This document shows positions 44,731 through 53,645 of a DNA stretch of 64,000 nt, piece by piece. Origin of the DNA: Alkaliflexus imshenetskii DSM 15055 (GTDB lineage: Bacteria; Bacteroidota; Bacteroidia; Bacteroidales; Marinilabiliaceae); contig NZ_KI912105.1 of the NCBI RefSeq assembly GCF_000517065.1, forward strand, positions 983,334 to 1,047,333. The letters are read 5' to 3'. How positions within the stretch are numbered: position 1 is the stretch's first letter; each line of letters starts with the position of its first letter. Both the position numbers and the translations under genes were made by a program. Below the pieces are notes generated by a model. It worked only from the letters and a program-made list of their open reading frames with translations. It had not been told where the DNA came from and did not search any database.

Positions 44731-46344
44731 TTATCTCCAACGCGGGTCACCCGATGTGGTGCGGCCAGGAAATGCCACATCCACAATGGTGAAATTGCCA
44801 TTGGCCGGGTCGGCAAACACTTGAGCGGAACTTCTGATGTATGGTGCAATGGCACCAAAGGCGTACGCCTCATTCATTATAAAATCGCTAAGCGCATAAC
44901 TGCCGAGTACACTCAAGGTACCATCCACATAAGGATTCACCGAACGGGCACTTTCATCCTCCTTATAATCGCCCACATAGTAGAACTTACCAAATATGGT
45001 GTTGCGAACAACCAATTGGTTGGGAATATTTGCGGCATTGTTGTCAAGGTTAAACAAATAACGCGCATGACGAATGGCATTGTAGAATGTGCAATTCTCA
45101 ATCACATAAGAACTTCCGGGATTGTAAATGCCAACTACGTCGCCATTCACACCGCTGATGGTAGAATTGCTGATTACCACACTCTCCATGCGGAACGGCG
45201 CGTTACGAGTAGCACCATTCACCACACCAAAATCGCCAATATTGGCCACAATTGAATTGTTAATCTGCACCAATTGAACCTGAGTTGCATTGGCAGTATT
45301 CTGCATCCTGATTAGCCCACGGAACGTGTGTGCATAGCAGTTGTCGATGATTATCGTGTGCAGATTGGTCGTCTTGTTCTCATTCAGCAGATAATCAGCA
45401 GTGTTGCTCTTACCATGAATCTCCACATTGCGGATAATGAGGCTTTCGTTGTTGGCATGAAGTGTCATCGAAGTGGTTTCGATACGTGGCTTAACACCAG
45501 CCGGGTTACCCATTATCACCAGATTGCGGATGGCCGAACTGATTGTTGGTCGTTCAATGGCATAACTTGCACCGGCTTCGAGCACCAGAATCAGGTCGCT
45601 GCTGGCAGAAGTCATCAGTATATCACGCAAGTCATCGGTAGCCGAAATAAACTGATAGCCTTCGGGGTAAGCTCCAAAGGTGGTGTACATGTAACGTCCA
45701 CGGCGGTTCTCGTCGCGGTAAATACCCACCACATAATAGGTATCAGGCTTTAGGTTATCAACTTTCTTGTAACCAGACTCTTTCTCGGCATCCGTCAGTT
45801 CAATGATAACCACATCATCACCCTGAGCCTGGAGTTGCAAATGTGTCACATTGCTGCCCGGAATCCAGTTCAATTCAAGATAGTTCGCGTTGGCTGCATC
45901 GCTGAAGCCGGGAATTACCTCTTCAAAAATCTGTTCTCCAAGCGTTACAAAAGTGAGCACATGATACTCCGACTCAGGGATCCCTTTACCACTAAGAGAT
46001 TTGATGCGGGCCGAATAGCGCGTGTCGCTATACAGGTCCAACAGCGTAATAGAGTCACGGTCGGCTGCCAGTTCATAACTTACAGGATTAATAAACTCTA
46101 AGCTATCGCGTGACAGCTCCAGAATATAGTTTTCAGCCCCCCGTACTTTTTCCCACTCAAGGCGTACCGAAGTGGCCCTGATGGCTTCTGCACTGAACAT
46201 TGGCGGCCTGAACATTCTTGAATAACTATCATCCACAGGGAAATCATAATCTTTACAGGATGAAAACCCCATAAGGATTACACCGGCAAACAGTGCTCCC
46301 TGAAATAACTTTATCAGACTATTATATTTCATAATACGTTTCAT
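44731..46344 (-). CDS. DUF4957/DUF5123-like beta-helix surface lipoprotein
   Basis: The 537-residue protein has a lipoprotein signal (GVILMGFSSC, Cys near 30). Residues about 45-130 and 140-225 look like two fibronectin type III domains (IRATSVRLEWEKVRGAENYIL; NYLELNWIPGSNVTHLQL). The rest is a right-handed beta-helix with repeats such as RNVEIHGKSNTA, IIIDNCYAHTFRG and ENCTFYNA, and a DPRWR end. This fits DUF4957/DUF5123 proteins that accompany susCD in pectin loci and probably bind homogalacturonan at the surface. No catalytic residues can be assigned. It begins 9 bases after susD, so it is part of that operon. Confidence 0.85.
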   Translation of the reverse strand: MKRIMKYNSLIKLFQGALFAGVILMGFSSCKDYDFPVDDSYSRMFRPPMFSAEAIRATSVRLEWEKVRGAENYILELSRDSLEFINPVSYELAADRDSITLLDLYSDTRYSARIKSLSGKGIPESEYHVLTFVTLGEQIFEEVIPGFSDAANANYLELNWIPGSNVTHLQLQAQGDDVVIIELTDAEKESGYKKVDNLKPDTYYVVGIYRDENRRGRYMYTTFGAYPEGYQFISATDDLRDILMTSASSDLILVLEAGASYAIERPTISSAIRNLVIMGNPAGVKPRIETTSMTLHANNESLIIRNVEIHGKSNTADYLLNENKTTNLHTIIIDNCYAHTFRGLIRMQNTANATQVQLVQINNSIVANIGDFGVVNGATRNAPFRMESVVISNSTISGVNGDVVGIYNPGSSYVIENCTFYNAIRHARYLFNLDNNAANIPNQLVVRNTIFGKFYYVGDYKEDESARSVNPYVDGTLSVLGSYALSDFIMNEAYAFGAIAPYIRSSAQVFADPANGNFTIVDVAFPGRTTSGDPRWR

Positions 46345-46353
46345 TTTTGATGG

Positions 46354-48225
46354 TTAAAAACCGAGGTGCTGTTGAATTTTACCCTGCGACTCACTGATAA
46401 CGTTGAGCGGAATCGGGTACAGGTGACGGTTATACACGCCGGCATTGTTGTTTATCAACCCGGAACTGAATACCGACACACGCTCCATCCATGACTCCTT
46501 ATTGGCATCGCTGGCATCAAACCAGTTTACCGATGAATATATCTCCTGAAGCGCTTCATCCAGAGAAATACCCATGTTGTCATAGAAGTTAATGGAAGCA
46601 CGGTCGATGTTCTCGTTGTTATCCTCAAACTTATAAAAGATACGCTGCGGTAACTCGCCATGCAGGGGATGTTGTCTCAAAACAAACATTTGTGCCAGTG
46701 TTTCACGCTGCTCTTGTATTTTATCAACCAACAGATTCCATCTAATGAGGTCATACTTGCGGATGGCTTCTCCGCCAAACTCAAACATACGCTCGTCCAC
46801 AATGGCATTGAAGAAAGCGGTTTCGCTGTTGAGAGACGCCACGTAGGCATCCACTTTGGCGGCCTGGTTGGCGGCAGAAAAAGCTCTGCGGCGCACCTGA
46901 GCCAAAGCATCTTTGGCTTCAGCAGTAGGGCCGCCATTCAAGGCGTTTTCAGTTTCGGCAAACATCAGCAGCACATCGGAATAACGCATCATTGCCCAGT
47001 TGATGCCATACCCCCGCTTGTTGCTGGCTGCAAGGTTTCCGGAGAGCCATTGGTCATTCATCCAGCGTTGGTCCCATTTCTGGAAGTTAAACGAGAGTGG
47101 GTTGCCCTGAAAAAACTCTTGCGGCACGGCACCATTGCCATAGGTATAGTAGGCCACTGTGATATCACGACGTACATCCTCCCTATCAAAAGCATAAAAG
47201 TAATACGCGCTGGTGTTTACCACGTTGGTGTTATTTCCATATCCATATTTTGGATTGTTATTGAAACGGATACCAATGGAATAGCCCATTTCACCATGCT
47301 GACCAAGACCAAAAGCCACTTCAAACAGATTCTCATTGAATGCTGCATCAAGCTGCAAAGCATTCAGATTTCGCCACACACTTGCATAGGAAGGATTGAG
47401 GCGATGAATACCTACTTCGATGATTTCACGGGTCTGCTCATTGGCAATCTCATAATAATGTCTCCAGTTGTCACCACGCTCGGTTGGAAATCCATCTTTG
47501 TTACGGATGGAATAGCCACCACGATAAAGCGCCGCACGGGCTGCCAGACCTTTGGCAAATCCTTTGGTGATGCGCTCAGAGGTATAACCAGACTGGTTTA
47601 CCCATGGCAGATACTCAGCGGCTTCGAGCAAATCCTCGATGATGGCATCGTAAATCACATCTCTATCGGTAACAGGCAGATAGATATTTGAACCATCGGC
47701 TTTGGTCGACTCCTGCTTGAAAGGCACATCGCCAAAATGCTTAACAAGCTCAAAATAGGCAAGTGCTCTTAACGAAAGTGCCTCTCCAAGGTAGGCAGCC
47801 ATCCGGTTGCGTGTGTCACGGTCGTTGCTGCTGAGCAGAGGACTTTCACGAATGCCTTCTATGGCAAGGTTGCTGCGCTCCACCATACGATAAAGCCACG
47901 TCCAGGTGTTGTTGAAATGACCATTTTCCGGTCTTCCAAAATAGTTGGAGTAACCACGGTTACCCGCATCGTTATAACTTGCTGCATCGGCTCCAACAAA
48001 CTCTATGTCGGAGTTGGTAGCAAAGTTCAGCGGCAAACGGGCCGAGTAGGTATGATCTTCAGTCATGATGTTGTAGATTCCGACGATGGCATACTCGGTA
48101 TAAGCCACTGTTGAGAACACCACATCATGTGTAAATTCTGAGGGTGAAGCCGTGTCGAGAAAGTCATCACAAGACATCCAGCTAAAACTCAGTGCAAATA
48201 GTAATATATATGCTAATCTTTTCAT
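46354..48225 (-). CDS. SusD-like lipoprotein of the pectin locus
   Basis: From the ATG at 48225 the protein has 623 residues with a lipoprotein signal (LLFALSFSWMSC, Cys near 19); an ATG two codons upstream is also open. SusD hallmarks are DFLDTASPSEF, the TPR pattern with ALSLRALAYFELVKHFGDVPF (about 160-180), GFAKGLAARAALYRGGY, the RYSDVLLMFAETENAL segment and DERMFEFGGEAIRKYDLIRW near 490, ending RHLYPIPLNVISESQGKIQQ. It should bind pectic oligosaccharides over the SusC pore. The gap to susC is 13 bases. Confidence 0.95.
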   Translation of the reverse strand: MKRLAYILLFALSFSWMSCDDFLDTASPSEFTHDVVFSTVAYTEYAIVGIYNIMTEDHTYSARLPLNFATNSDIEFVGADAASYNDAGNRGYSNYFGRPENGHFNNTWTWLYRMVERSNLAIEGIRESPLLSSNDRDTRNRMAAYLGEALSLRALAYFELVKHFGDVPFKQESTKADGSNIYLPVTDRDVIYDAIIEDLLEAAEYLPWVNQSGYTSERITKGFAKGLAARAALYRGGYSIRNKDGFPTERGDNWRHYYEIANEQTREIIEVGIHRLNPSYASVWRNLNALQLDAAFNENLFEVAFGLGQHGEMGYSIGIRFNNNPKYGYGNNTNVVNTSAYYFYAFDREDVRRDITVAYYTYGNGAVPQEFFQGNPLSFNFQKWDQRWMNDQWLSGNLAASNKRGYGINWAMMRYSDVLLMFAETENALNGGPTAEAKDALAQVRRRAFSAANQAAKVDAYVASLNSETAFFNAIVDERMFEFGGEAIRKYDLIRWNLLVDKIQEQRETLAQMFVLRQHPLHGELPQRIFYKFEDNNENIDRASINFYDNMGISLDEALQEIYSSVNWFDASDANKESWMERVSVFSSGLINNNAGVYNRHLYPIPLNVISESQGKIQQHLGF

Positions 48226-48238
48226 AATCAACTGCTTT

Positions 48239-51200
48239 TTAGAACGTTATATTTACCCCGCCAAGTATTGAGAAACTCTTGGGATAGGCAGAATAATCCA
48301 CTCCGGGAGTCATTGGTATGGCACGTCTTGTATCCACTTCCGGATCGAAACCGGTATAATTGGTGAATGTGTGAAGGTTGTATCCACTTACATAAAACCT
48401 CAGCGTTTCGATATTTACCATCGAACTGATTGTTTTAGGCAGCGTATAACCTAGCGTGACAGTGTTAATTCGCAGGAATGATCCATCTTCAATAGCCCAA
48501 GAGTGAAGCGGCGTGGTGGTCATAATCGGATGCCAGATGGATGCATTGCCGTTTAGCTCCTGAAGTCGTTGCGGATTGGCGTTGGCACCGTAATAGATAT
48601 TGTGGCCATTTGCAGGGTCAATTGTCAGGAAGCGCTGATCCATACTCATGAAATCCTGAATGTTCTGATATCGCCGCGTAAGCAGGAATGAGGAGAAGTC
48701 TATTTTGTTGGCATTGTACACATCGTTGCCGTATGACCAGTTCATAAACACCGAAAAGTCAAAACTCTTGTAACGTCCGGTGATGTTGAAACCTCCTGTG
48801 TGCAATGGGTTGGCATTCCCAATTATCTGACGGTCATGGGCATCAATAACGCCATCGGGCTCGCCATCCGGTCCACTTACATCCTTAAATTTCAAAGCGC
48901 CAGGGCCAAAATGCCGGCCTGCAGATGTCAGTGAAGCGTTGCCTGGCACACCATCTTTAAGCACCCATCCGCTCTGGTTGGTAGGATTTCCGTTTGCATC
49001 ATGTACCCACACAAAATCAAAATCATCAAAAGAATACATCCCATCGGTCACATAACCATACATCTGACCCACGGGGCGTCCTTCCTGAATGATATAGTCC
49101 TCCTGTGGCTGAGCCGTGCCGTTCCAACCTGAACTGTAGAGTTTGAAATTTTCGTCACCATTACGGAATTTATCCACATTGTTGCGGTTAAACCCAATAT
49201 TGAAACTTGCCGATAAAGAGAAGTCGCGTCGCTGAATGAGATGTCCGTCGAGACTCAGTTCTACACCTTTGTTGGATGTCTGCCCCACGTTCTGAAACTG
49301 CGTATTGTATCCCGATGCAGTGGCAAGGGGCGCCTCCACAAGTAAATCTTTGGTCGTGTTCCAATACACATCCACCATACCTGAGAGGCGGTTGTTGAAG
49401 AAACCAAAATCAAGACCTGCATTGCGCGTATAGGTGGTTTCCCATTTCAAATCGGGATTGTGAAGCGATGAACCCGGAACCAGATAAGAGTCTGGCGTTT
49501 CGTTGGAATAGTAAATTTTGCCACCGGTGGTGCGATAAGACATTTTCCAGAGACCATCACTGATACGGTTGTTACCTGCAGTACCGTAACTCACACGCAA
49601 CTTAAGGTTAGATAACCAGTAAGCCTGGTTCTCAAGAAAATTCTCCTCAGACAAACGCCATGCAAAAGCAGCCGATGGGAAATATCCCCACTGATTGCCC
49701 TGCGCAAACTTGCTGGAACCATCGGCCCGGAAAGTAAGATTCAGCATGTACTTGTCATACAGACTGTAGTTGGCTCGGCCAAAAAATGAGGCCATGTTAT
49801 TTTGCTCACTAATGCGCGACTGAATGGGCTGCGGCGTTCCGAGGTTGAACATGGCAAGTACATCGGCAGGCGTCATGTCAGATGGAAAATACTCTGCATA
49901 GGCAGTCAACGTGGTGTTTTCAGCCGATGTAACTTCCTGTCCAATCAGCAGATTTACAGTATGACCCGGCAACCAGTTGCGCTTGTTCAAGCTTAAAGTA
50001 TTGGCATTTCTCCATGAGTAGCCATCGCGTGTGAAGATTTGTGCCACAGGCTGTCCGCCGCGATTCTTTGATTGTGAAGTAGAAGGACCCCAAACCTGGT
50101 CAGTCCTATCCTGGCGGAACTCATATCCCCACTCACTGCGAAACGACAAATCCTTCACAATTTCCCAGTTGAGAGCCGCACCAAAATTGTTGGCAAAACG
50201 TTTTTGGCGTCTGTAATCGTCCAGTGTTGATTGAACAGGGTCAAACAAGAGACTTTCGGTTTCGGGACTAATCATACCCAAATCATCTTCCAGCGTGCTG
50301 TCAAAACCCCGTAATCCCTGAGTAGGTGCATACTTCACAGAGTTTCTCAAGCGCGTGGTGGACCCTGAACCCGATGACACACCTGCGCCATCAATAACAG
50401 TATGGTTCATGCGGGTATTAAAATCGATGTTTACCCGGTCATTGAGTTTGCTGTTAAGTTTTAGATTGATGTTGTTACGTTCAAACCCGGAGCCAATCAT
50501 GATGCTCTCCTCGTCGGCACGTGACAGACTCAGATTGTATCGGGTGTTGTCACCGCCACCGCTGATGCTGGCATTGTAGTTCTGAACAGTTGCGGTACGT
50601 CCAAACACCTCATCCTGCCAGTTGGTACCTCTTATGGATTTGTAAATCTCCAAATCGTCATACACACCGTAATATTTTGCAAAAGCTTCGGTCTGTCCCA
50701 ATTCATATTGATACATCACATACTCGTAAGGATTAAGTACACCAAGCAAGTCGGTCACCTTACGAACGCCCATATAGGAGTTTACGTTTACAGTTACACG
50801 ACCGGGCTGTCCGCTGCGGGTGGATACAATCACTACGCCGTTGGCACCGCGCGCGCCATAAATTGCAGTTGAAGAAGCATCTTTCAGCACGTCGATGGAT
50901 TGGATGTCGCCGGGGGGAATGTCAGAAATGCTGTTAACAGGGAATCCATCCACAATAAACAGTGGCGAGTTGTCCTGGCTGATGGAACCTCCACCACGGA
51001 TTCTGATTTTTATCTCGGCATCGGGCGAACCTTCAGTTGTTGTAACCGACACCCCTGCCATACGGCCTGTGATGGCTTCGGCAGCAGAAGCTACCGGAGC
51101 GTTGCGCAACACGGACTCGCTAACCGACGATACTGCACCGGTAAGGTCGCGACGCGTTGTGGTTCCGTATCCAATGGCTACAACCTCATCCAGAATTGTT

Positions 51201-51535
51201 GTTTCCGGCGAGAGAGCCACGTCGATACGTGCACGTCCTGAAACAGTCTCTTTGTGCAATTGGTAACCAATAAAGGAGTAAACCAGTGTGGCATTGCCAT
51301 CGGCATTTAACTGATAGTTACCATCAATATCAGTAATGGTTCCCTGAGTTGTTCCCTCAATAATGACGTTCACGCCAGGAATGGGTTCGCGAGAACCGGC
51401 TTCTGTCACAGTACCCCTGACCGTCACCGACTGAGCCATAAGGGTATTTGTTCCCATCAGCAATAATAAGAGCGTAAAAAAACTCTTAAAATTCAATGCT
51501 GACTTCATTTTGCTATCAACACTTTTTTTGTTCAT
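48239..51535 (-). CDS. SusC-like TonB-dependent transporter of the pectin locus
   Basis: With the ATG at 51535 the protein has about 1098 residues; ATGs at 51547 and 51508 are also possible, and all precede the signal peptide (FFTLLLLLMGTNTLMAQ). Next come a carboxypeptidase-regulatory-like domain (VTVRGTVTEAGSREPIPGVNV), the LDEVVAIGYGT box, a plug with GARGANGVVIVSTR, and a long barrel ending FSILGGVNITF. It imports oligosaccharides, here most likely pectic ones, in a complex with the SusD next to it. First gene of the leftward unit; the upstream region has the 22-bp direct repeats. Confidence 0.95.
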   Translation of the reverse strand: MNKKSVDSKMKSALNFKSFFTLLLLLMGTNTLMAQSVTVRGTVTEAGSREPIPGVNVIIEGTTQGTITDIDGNYQLNADGNATLVYSFIGYQLHKETVSGRARIDVALSPETTILDEVVAIGYGTTTRRDLTGAVSSVSESVLRNAPVASAAEAITGRMAGVSVTTTEGSPDAEIKIRIRGGGSISQDNSPLFIVDGFPVNSISDIPPGDIQSIDVLKDASSTAIYGARGANGVVIVSTRSGQPGRVTVNVNSYMGVRKVTDLLGVLNPYEYVMYQYELGQTEAFAKYYGVYDDLEIYKSIRGTNWQDEVFGRTATVQNYNASISGGGDNTRYNLSLSRADEESIMIGSGFERNNINLKLNSKLNDRVNIDFNTRMNHTVIDGAGVSSGSGSTTRLRNSVKYAPTQGLRGFDSTLEDDLGMISPETESLLFDPVQSTLDDYRRQKRFANNFGAALNWEIVKDLSFRSEWGYEFRQDRTDQVWGPSTSQSKNRGGQPVAQIFTRDGYSWRNANTLSLNKRNWLPGHTVNLLIGQEVTSAENTTLTAYAEYFPSDMTPADVLAMFNLGTPQPIQSRISEQNNMASFFGRANYSLYDKYMLNLTFRADGSSKFAQGNQWGYFPSAAFAWRLSEENFLENQAYWLSNLKLRVSYGTAGNNRISDGLWKMSYRTTGGKIYYSNETPDSYLVPGSSLHNPDLKWETTYTRNAGLDFGFFNNRLSGMVDVYWNTTKDLLVEAPLATASGYNTQFQNVGQTSNKGVELSLDGHLIQRRDFSLSASFNIGFNRNNVDKFRNGDENFKLYSSGWNGTAQPQEDYIIQEGRPVGQMYGYVTDGMYSFDDFDFVWVHDANGNPTNQSGWVLKDGVPGNASLTSAGRHFGPGALKFKDVSGPDGEPDGVIDAHDRQIIGNANPLHTGGFNITGRYKSFDFSVFMNWSYGNDVYNANKIDFSSFLLTRRYQNIQDFMSMDQRFLTIDPANGHNIYYGANANPQRLQELNGNASIWHPIMTTTPLHSWAIEDGSFLRINTVTLGYTLPKTISSMVNIETLRFYVSGYNLHTFTNYTGFDPEVDTRRAIPMTPGVDYSAYPKSFSILGGVNITF

Positions 51536-51547
51536 AAGCGCATACAT

Positions 51548-51945
51548 TTATTTTTTCTGGTTAACAATTCTCATGACAGCCGACAAACGACTCCATGCTC
51601 CATGCTTAAAAAGTGTTGCTAAATTAGCCTGTACCCAGGCAACGGATGTGTAAAAACTGTTGTAAAGGCTGCACATATTGACATGTGGGATTTTAGCATC
51701 ATTTACCCGATGCTGAATAACACAGAATACCAAATTGGGAAAACAGCGCCCAACAACCCTGATAAAACCACTTCAATGGTGCATAAACACTAAGAGGCAA
51801 GAAATTCAACCTACAAACATCTGCTACATCTCAAATAAATAAAAAGGCGATAAGAGCGGAGACGATTTCGAGATAAAAACAAGTTTAAAAAAATTAACTT
51901 CTCAGAGTAATGGTGCAATTCAACCGGCCAGCACAGCAAGCAAAA
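51548..51945. other. Gene-free leader and upstream region of susC
   Basis: No convincing gene is present. I see a small inverted repeat AGCATC / GATGCT near 51690-51710 and no TAnnTTTG box on the minus strand. The susC promoter must lie here but cannot be placed with confidence. Confidence 0.4.
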
Positions 51946-51983
51946 ACTAATTTTTACACCCTAAAAGACCAGATTTTACACAG
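51946..51983. promoter_or_regulatory. Direct repeat, candidate HTCS binding site
   Basis: ACTAATTTTTACACC at 51946 and ACCAGATTTTACACAG at 51968 are direct repeats 22 bases apart, two helical turns. The same core occurs as a pair at 58323-58360 before the GH105 gene. HTCS output domains are AraC-type and bind direct repeats, so this is a candidate for the adjoining regulator. It lies between the divergent susC and esterase genes. Confidence 0.55.
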
Positions 51984-52070
51984 ATGCGAACCAAATCTGC
52001 AATCAGGAGTATTTCAAAACCCGTAAATGCAAAAAACAATTAAAGTATCTAATACAGAAGGTGAAACCGT

Positions 52071-52078
52071 TATATTTG
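52071..52078 (+). promoter_or_regulatory. -7 box of the SGNH esterase gene
   Basis: TATATTTG matches TAnnTTTG exactly and lies 112 bases before the esterase gene and about 90 bases after the direct repeats. Confidence 0.55.
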
Positions 52079-52182
52079 TAAATGTCCATTAAAGATTCAG
52101 ATGTTTCTGAATAAGCAACACACTTAAATTCAACAACAAAACAACATTCACCCTCGCAATAGCTAAACTAAATAGATACAAC

Positions 52183-53424
52183 ATGCTTAGACGCTTTTTT
52201 TTTAAATCACTGCTCCTTCTAAAAACATTACTATTTATCATCTTAACAGGAGCCTGTAACCTTTCGTCCCAAACCAACACAACCAAGCATTGGGTTGGCA
52301 CATGGGCCACAGCACCTCAACTGGTTGAGCCACACAACATGCCACCGGCACCCGGATTAACCAACAACTCGCTGAGGCAGGTGGTGAGAGTCTCAATAGG
52401 CGGTGACACCTTACGTTTGAAGCTCTCCAACGAGTTCAGCACATCGCCGGTGACCATTCACTCGGTTCAGATTGCCGCTTCTACAGGCGGACACACCATT
52501 GACATATCCACTAATAAGGAACTTACTTTTGATGGCGCATCAAACTTGACGATGGAACCAGGAGGCACAGTTATTTCTGACCCAGTTGCGTTTCACCTGA
52601 AGCCAAGGATGGATGTGGCCATCACGATTTATTATGGTGAAACATCCGAAACTGTCACCGGACATCCCGGGTCAAGAACTACATCGTATATCATACCTGG
52701 AAACGATACGCAGGTGACAGATTTTTCAGGTGCCATCACCGCAGAGCGTTGGTACAATATCAATCGCATTGATGTATTGGCTCCGGCGAGTGCTGCCAAT
52801 GTTGCAATACTGGGTAATTCCATAACCGATGGGCGGGGTTCTAACACTGACAAACAGGACAGATGGCCCGACATTTTATCGGAAATCTTGCTTAAAAACA
52901 GTGAAACCGAGCAAATTGGTGTGCTAAACATGGGCATTGGAGGCAACGCGGTGCTGGCAGGCGGACTGGGCCCCACAGGTTTGAGCCGGTATGAACGTGA
53001 CATACTCAACCAACCCGGGACAAAATGGGCTATCATCTATCATGGCGTAAACGACATAGGCGGCGTGAGAACCGAACAGGCAGCCATCGACAAAGCAGAT
53101 GCACTTATTGAAGCATACAAAAAGATGATTTCAGAGGCTCGTGAAAGGAACATTACAGTTTTTGGAGCCACCATTCTGCCTTTCAAGGGCAATTCGTACT
53201 ATAACGAACACAGCGAAAAATGCCGCGAAACTGTGAATGATTGGATTCGAAACAGCGGATGGTACGATGCAGTAATTGACTTTGACAAGGTTATGCAAAG
53301 CCCCGAAGACCCTGCCAAATTGGTATCAACCTTTCAAAATGACGGGCTGCATCCTGATGCTGAAGGTTATCTGAAGATGGGCAGTTCGGTGGATATCAAC
53401 CTGTTTATCAACACAAAAAAGTAG
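52183..53424 (+). CDS. SGNH/GDSL hydrolase, probable carbohydrate esterase lipoprotein
   Basis: The 413-residue protein has a lipoprotein-like signal (LFIILTGACN, Cys near 25). Residues about 32-200 hold an N-terminal beta domain (WVGTWATAPQLVEP), and the SGNH domain follows: block I GNSITDG with Ser213, block II GIGGNAV, block III HGVNDIGG and block V DGLHPDAEGY with Asp387 and His390. It should remove acetyl or other acyl groups; the pectin setting suggests rhamnogalacturonan or galacturonan acetylesterase, but plain sequence does not fix the substrate. Single gene with own promoter and terminator, divergent from susC. Confidence 0.9.
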   Translation: MLRRFFFKSLLLLKTLLFIILTGACNLSSQTNTTKHWVGTWATAPQLVEPHNMPPAPGLTNNSLRQVVRVSIGGDTLRLKLSNEFSTSPVTIHSVQIAASTGGHTIDISTNKELTFDGASNLTMEPGGTVISDPVAFHLKPRMDVAITIYYGETSETVTGHPGSRTTSYIIPGNDTQVTDFSGAITAERWYNINRIDVLAPASAANVAILGNSITDGRGSNTDKQDRWPDILSEILLKNSETEQIGVLNMGIGGNAVLAGGLGPTGLSRYERDILNQPGTKWAIIYHGVNDIGGVRTEQAAIDKADALIEAYKKMISEARERNITVFGATILPFKGNSYYNEHSEKCRETVNDWIRNSGWYDAVIDFDKVMQSPEDPAKLVSTFQNDGLHPDAEGYLKMGSSVDINLFINTKK

Positions 53425-53452
53425 AACTTTATCTTTACAAACCAACAAATTG

Positions 53453-53500
53453 CCGGCTTTGGTTCACTGTTTATAACAGAAGGCCAAAGCCGGTTCTTTT
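53453..53500 (+). terminator. Terminator after the SGNH esterase gene
   Basis: CCGGCTTTGG / CCAAAGCCGG form a perfect 10-bp stem with a 21-base loop, followed by TTCTTTT. It ends the rightward esterase transcript and stands before the converging HTCS gene. Confidence 0.8.
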
Positions 53501-53645
53501 ACTATGAGAACGACAAGTTCATTTCAATTCAAACTCCACCGAAATCACTATTTGAATTAATTATCCATCTCTTTTAATAAATACACTAACTAACACGCGG
53601 ACGACTTCAGAAATCCAGAATTTTCAGAGTCTGCTTAACCTCGTG

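Noticed and set aside
46660-47691. 343-codon open frame opposite the pectin-locus susD
   Set aside because: The minus strand encodes a clear SusD protein; the plus-strand frame has no recognisable domain and no signal.
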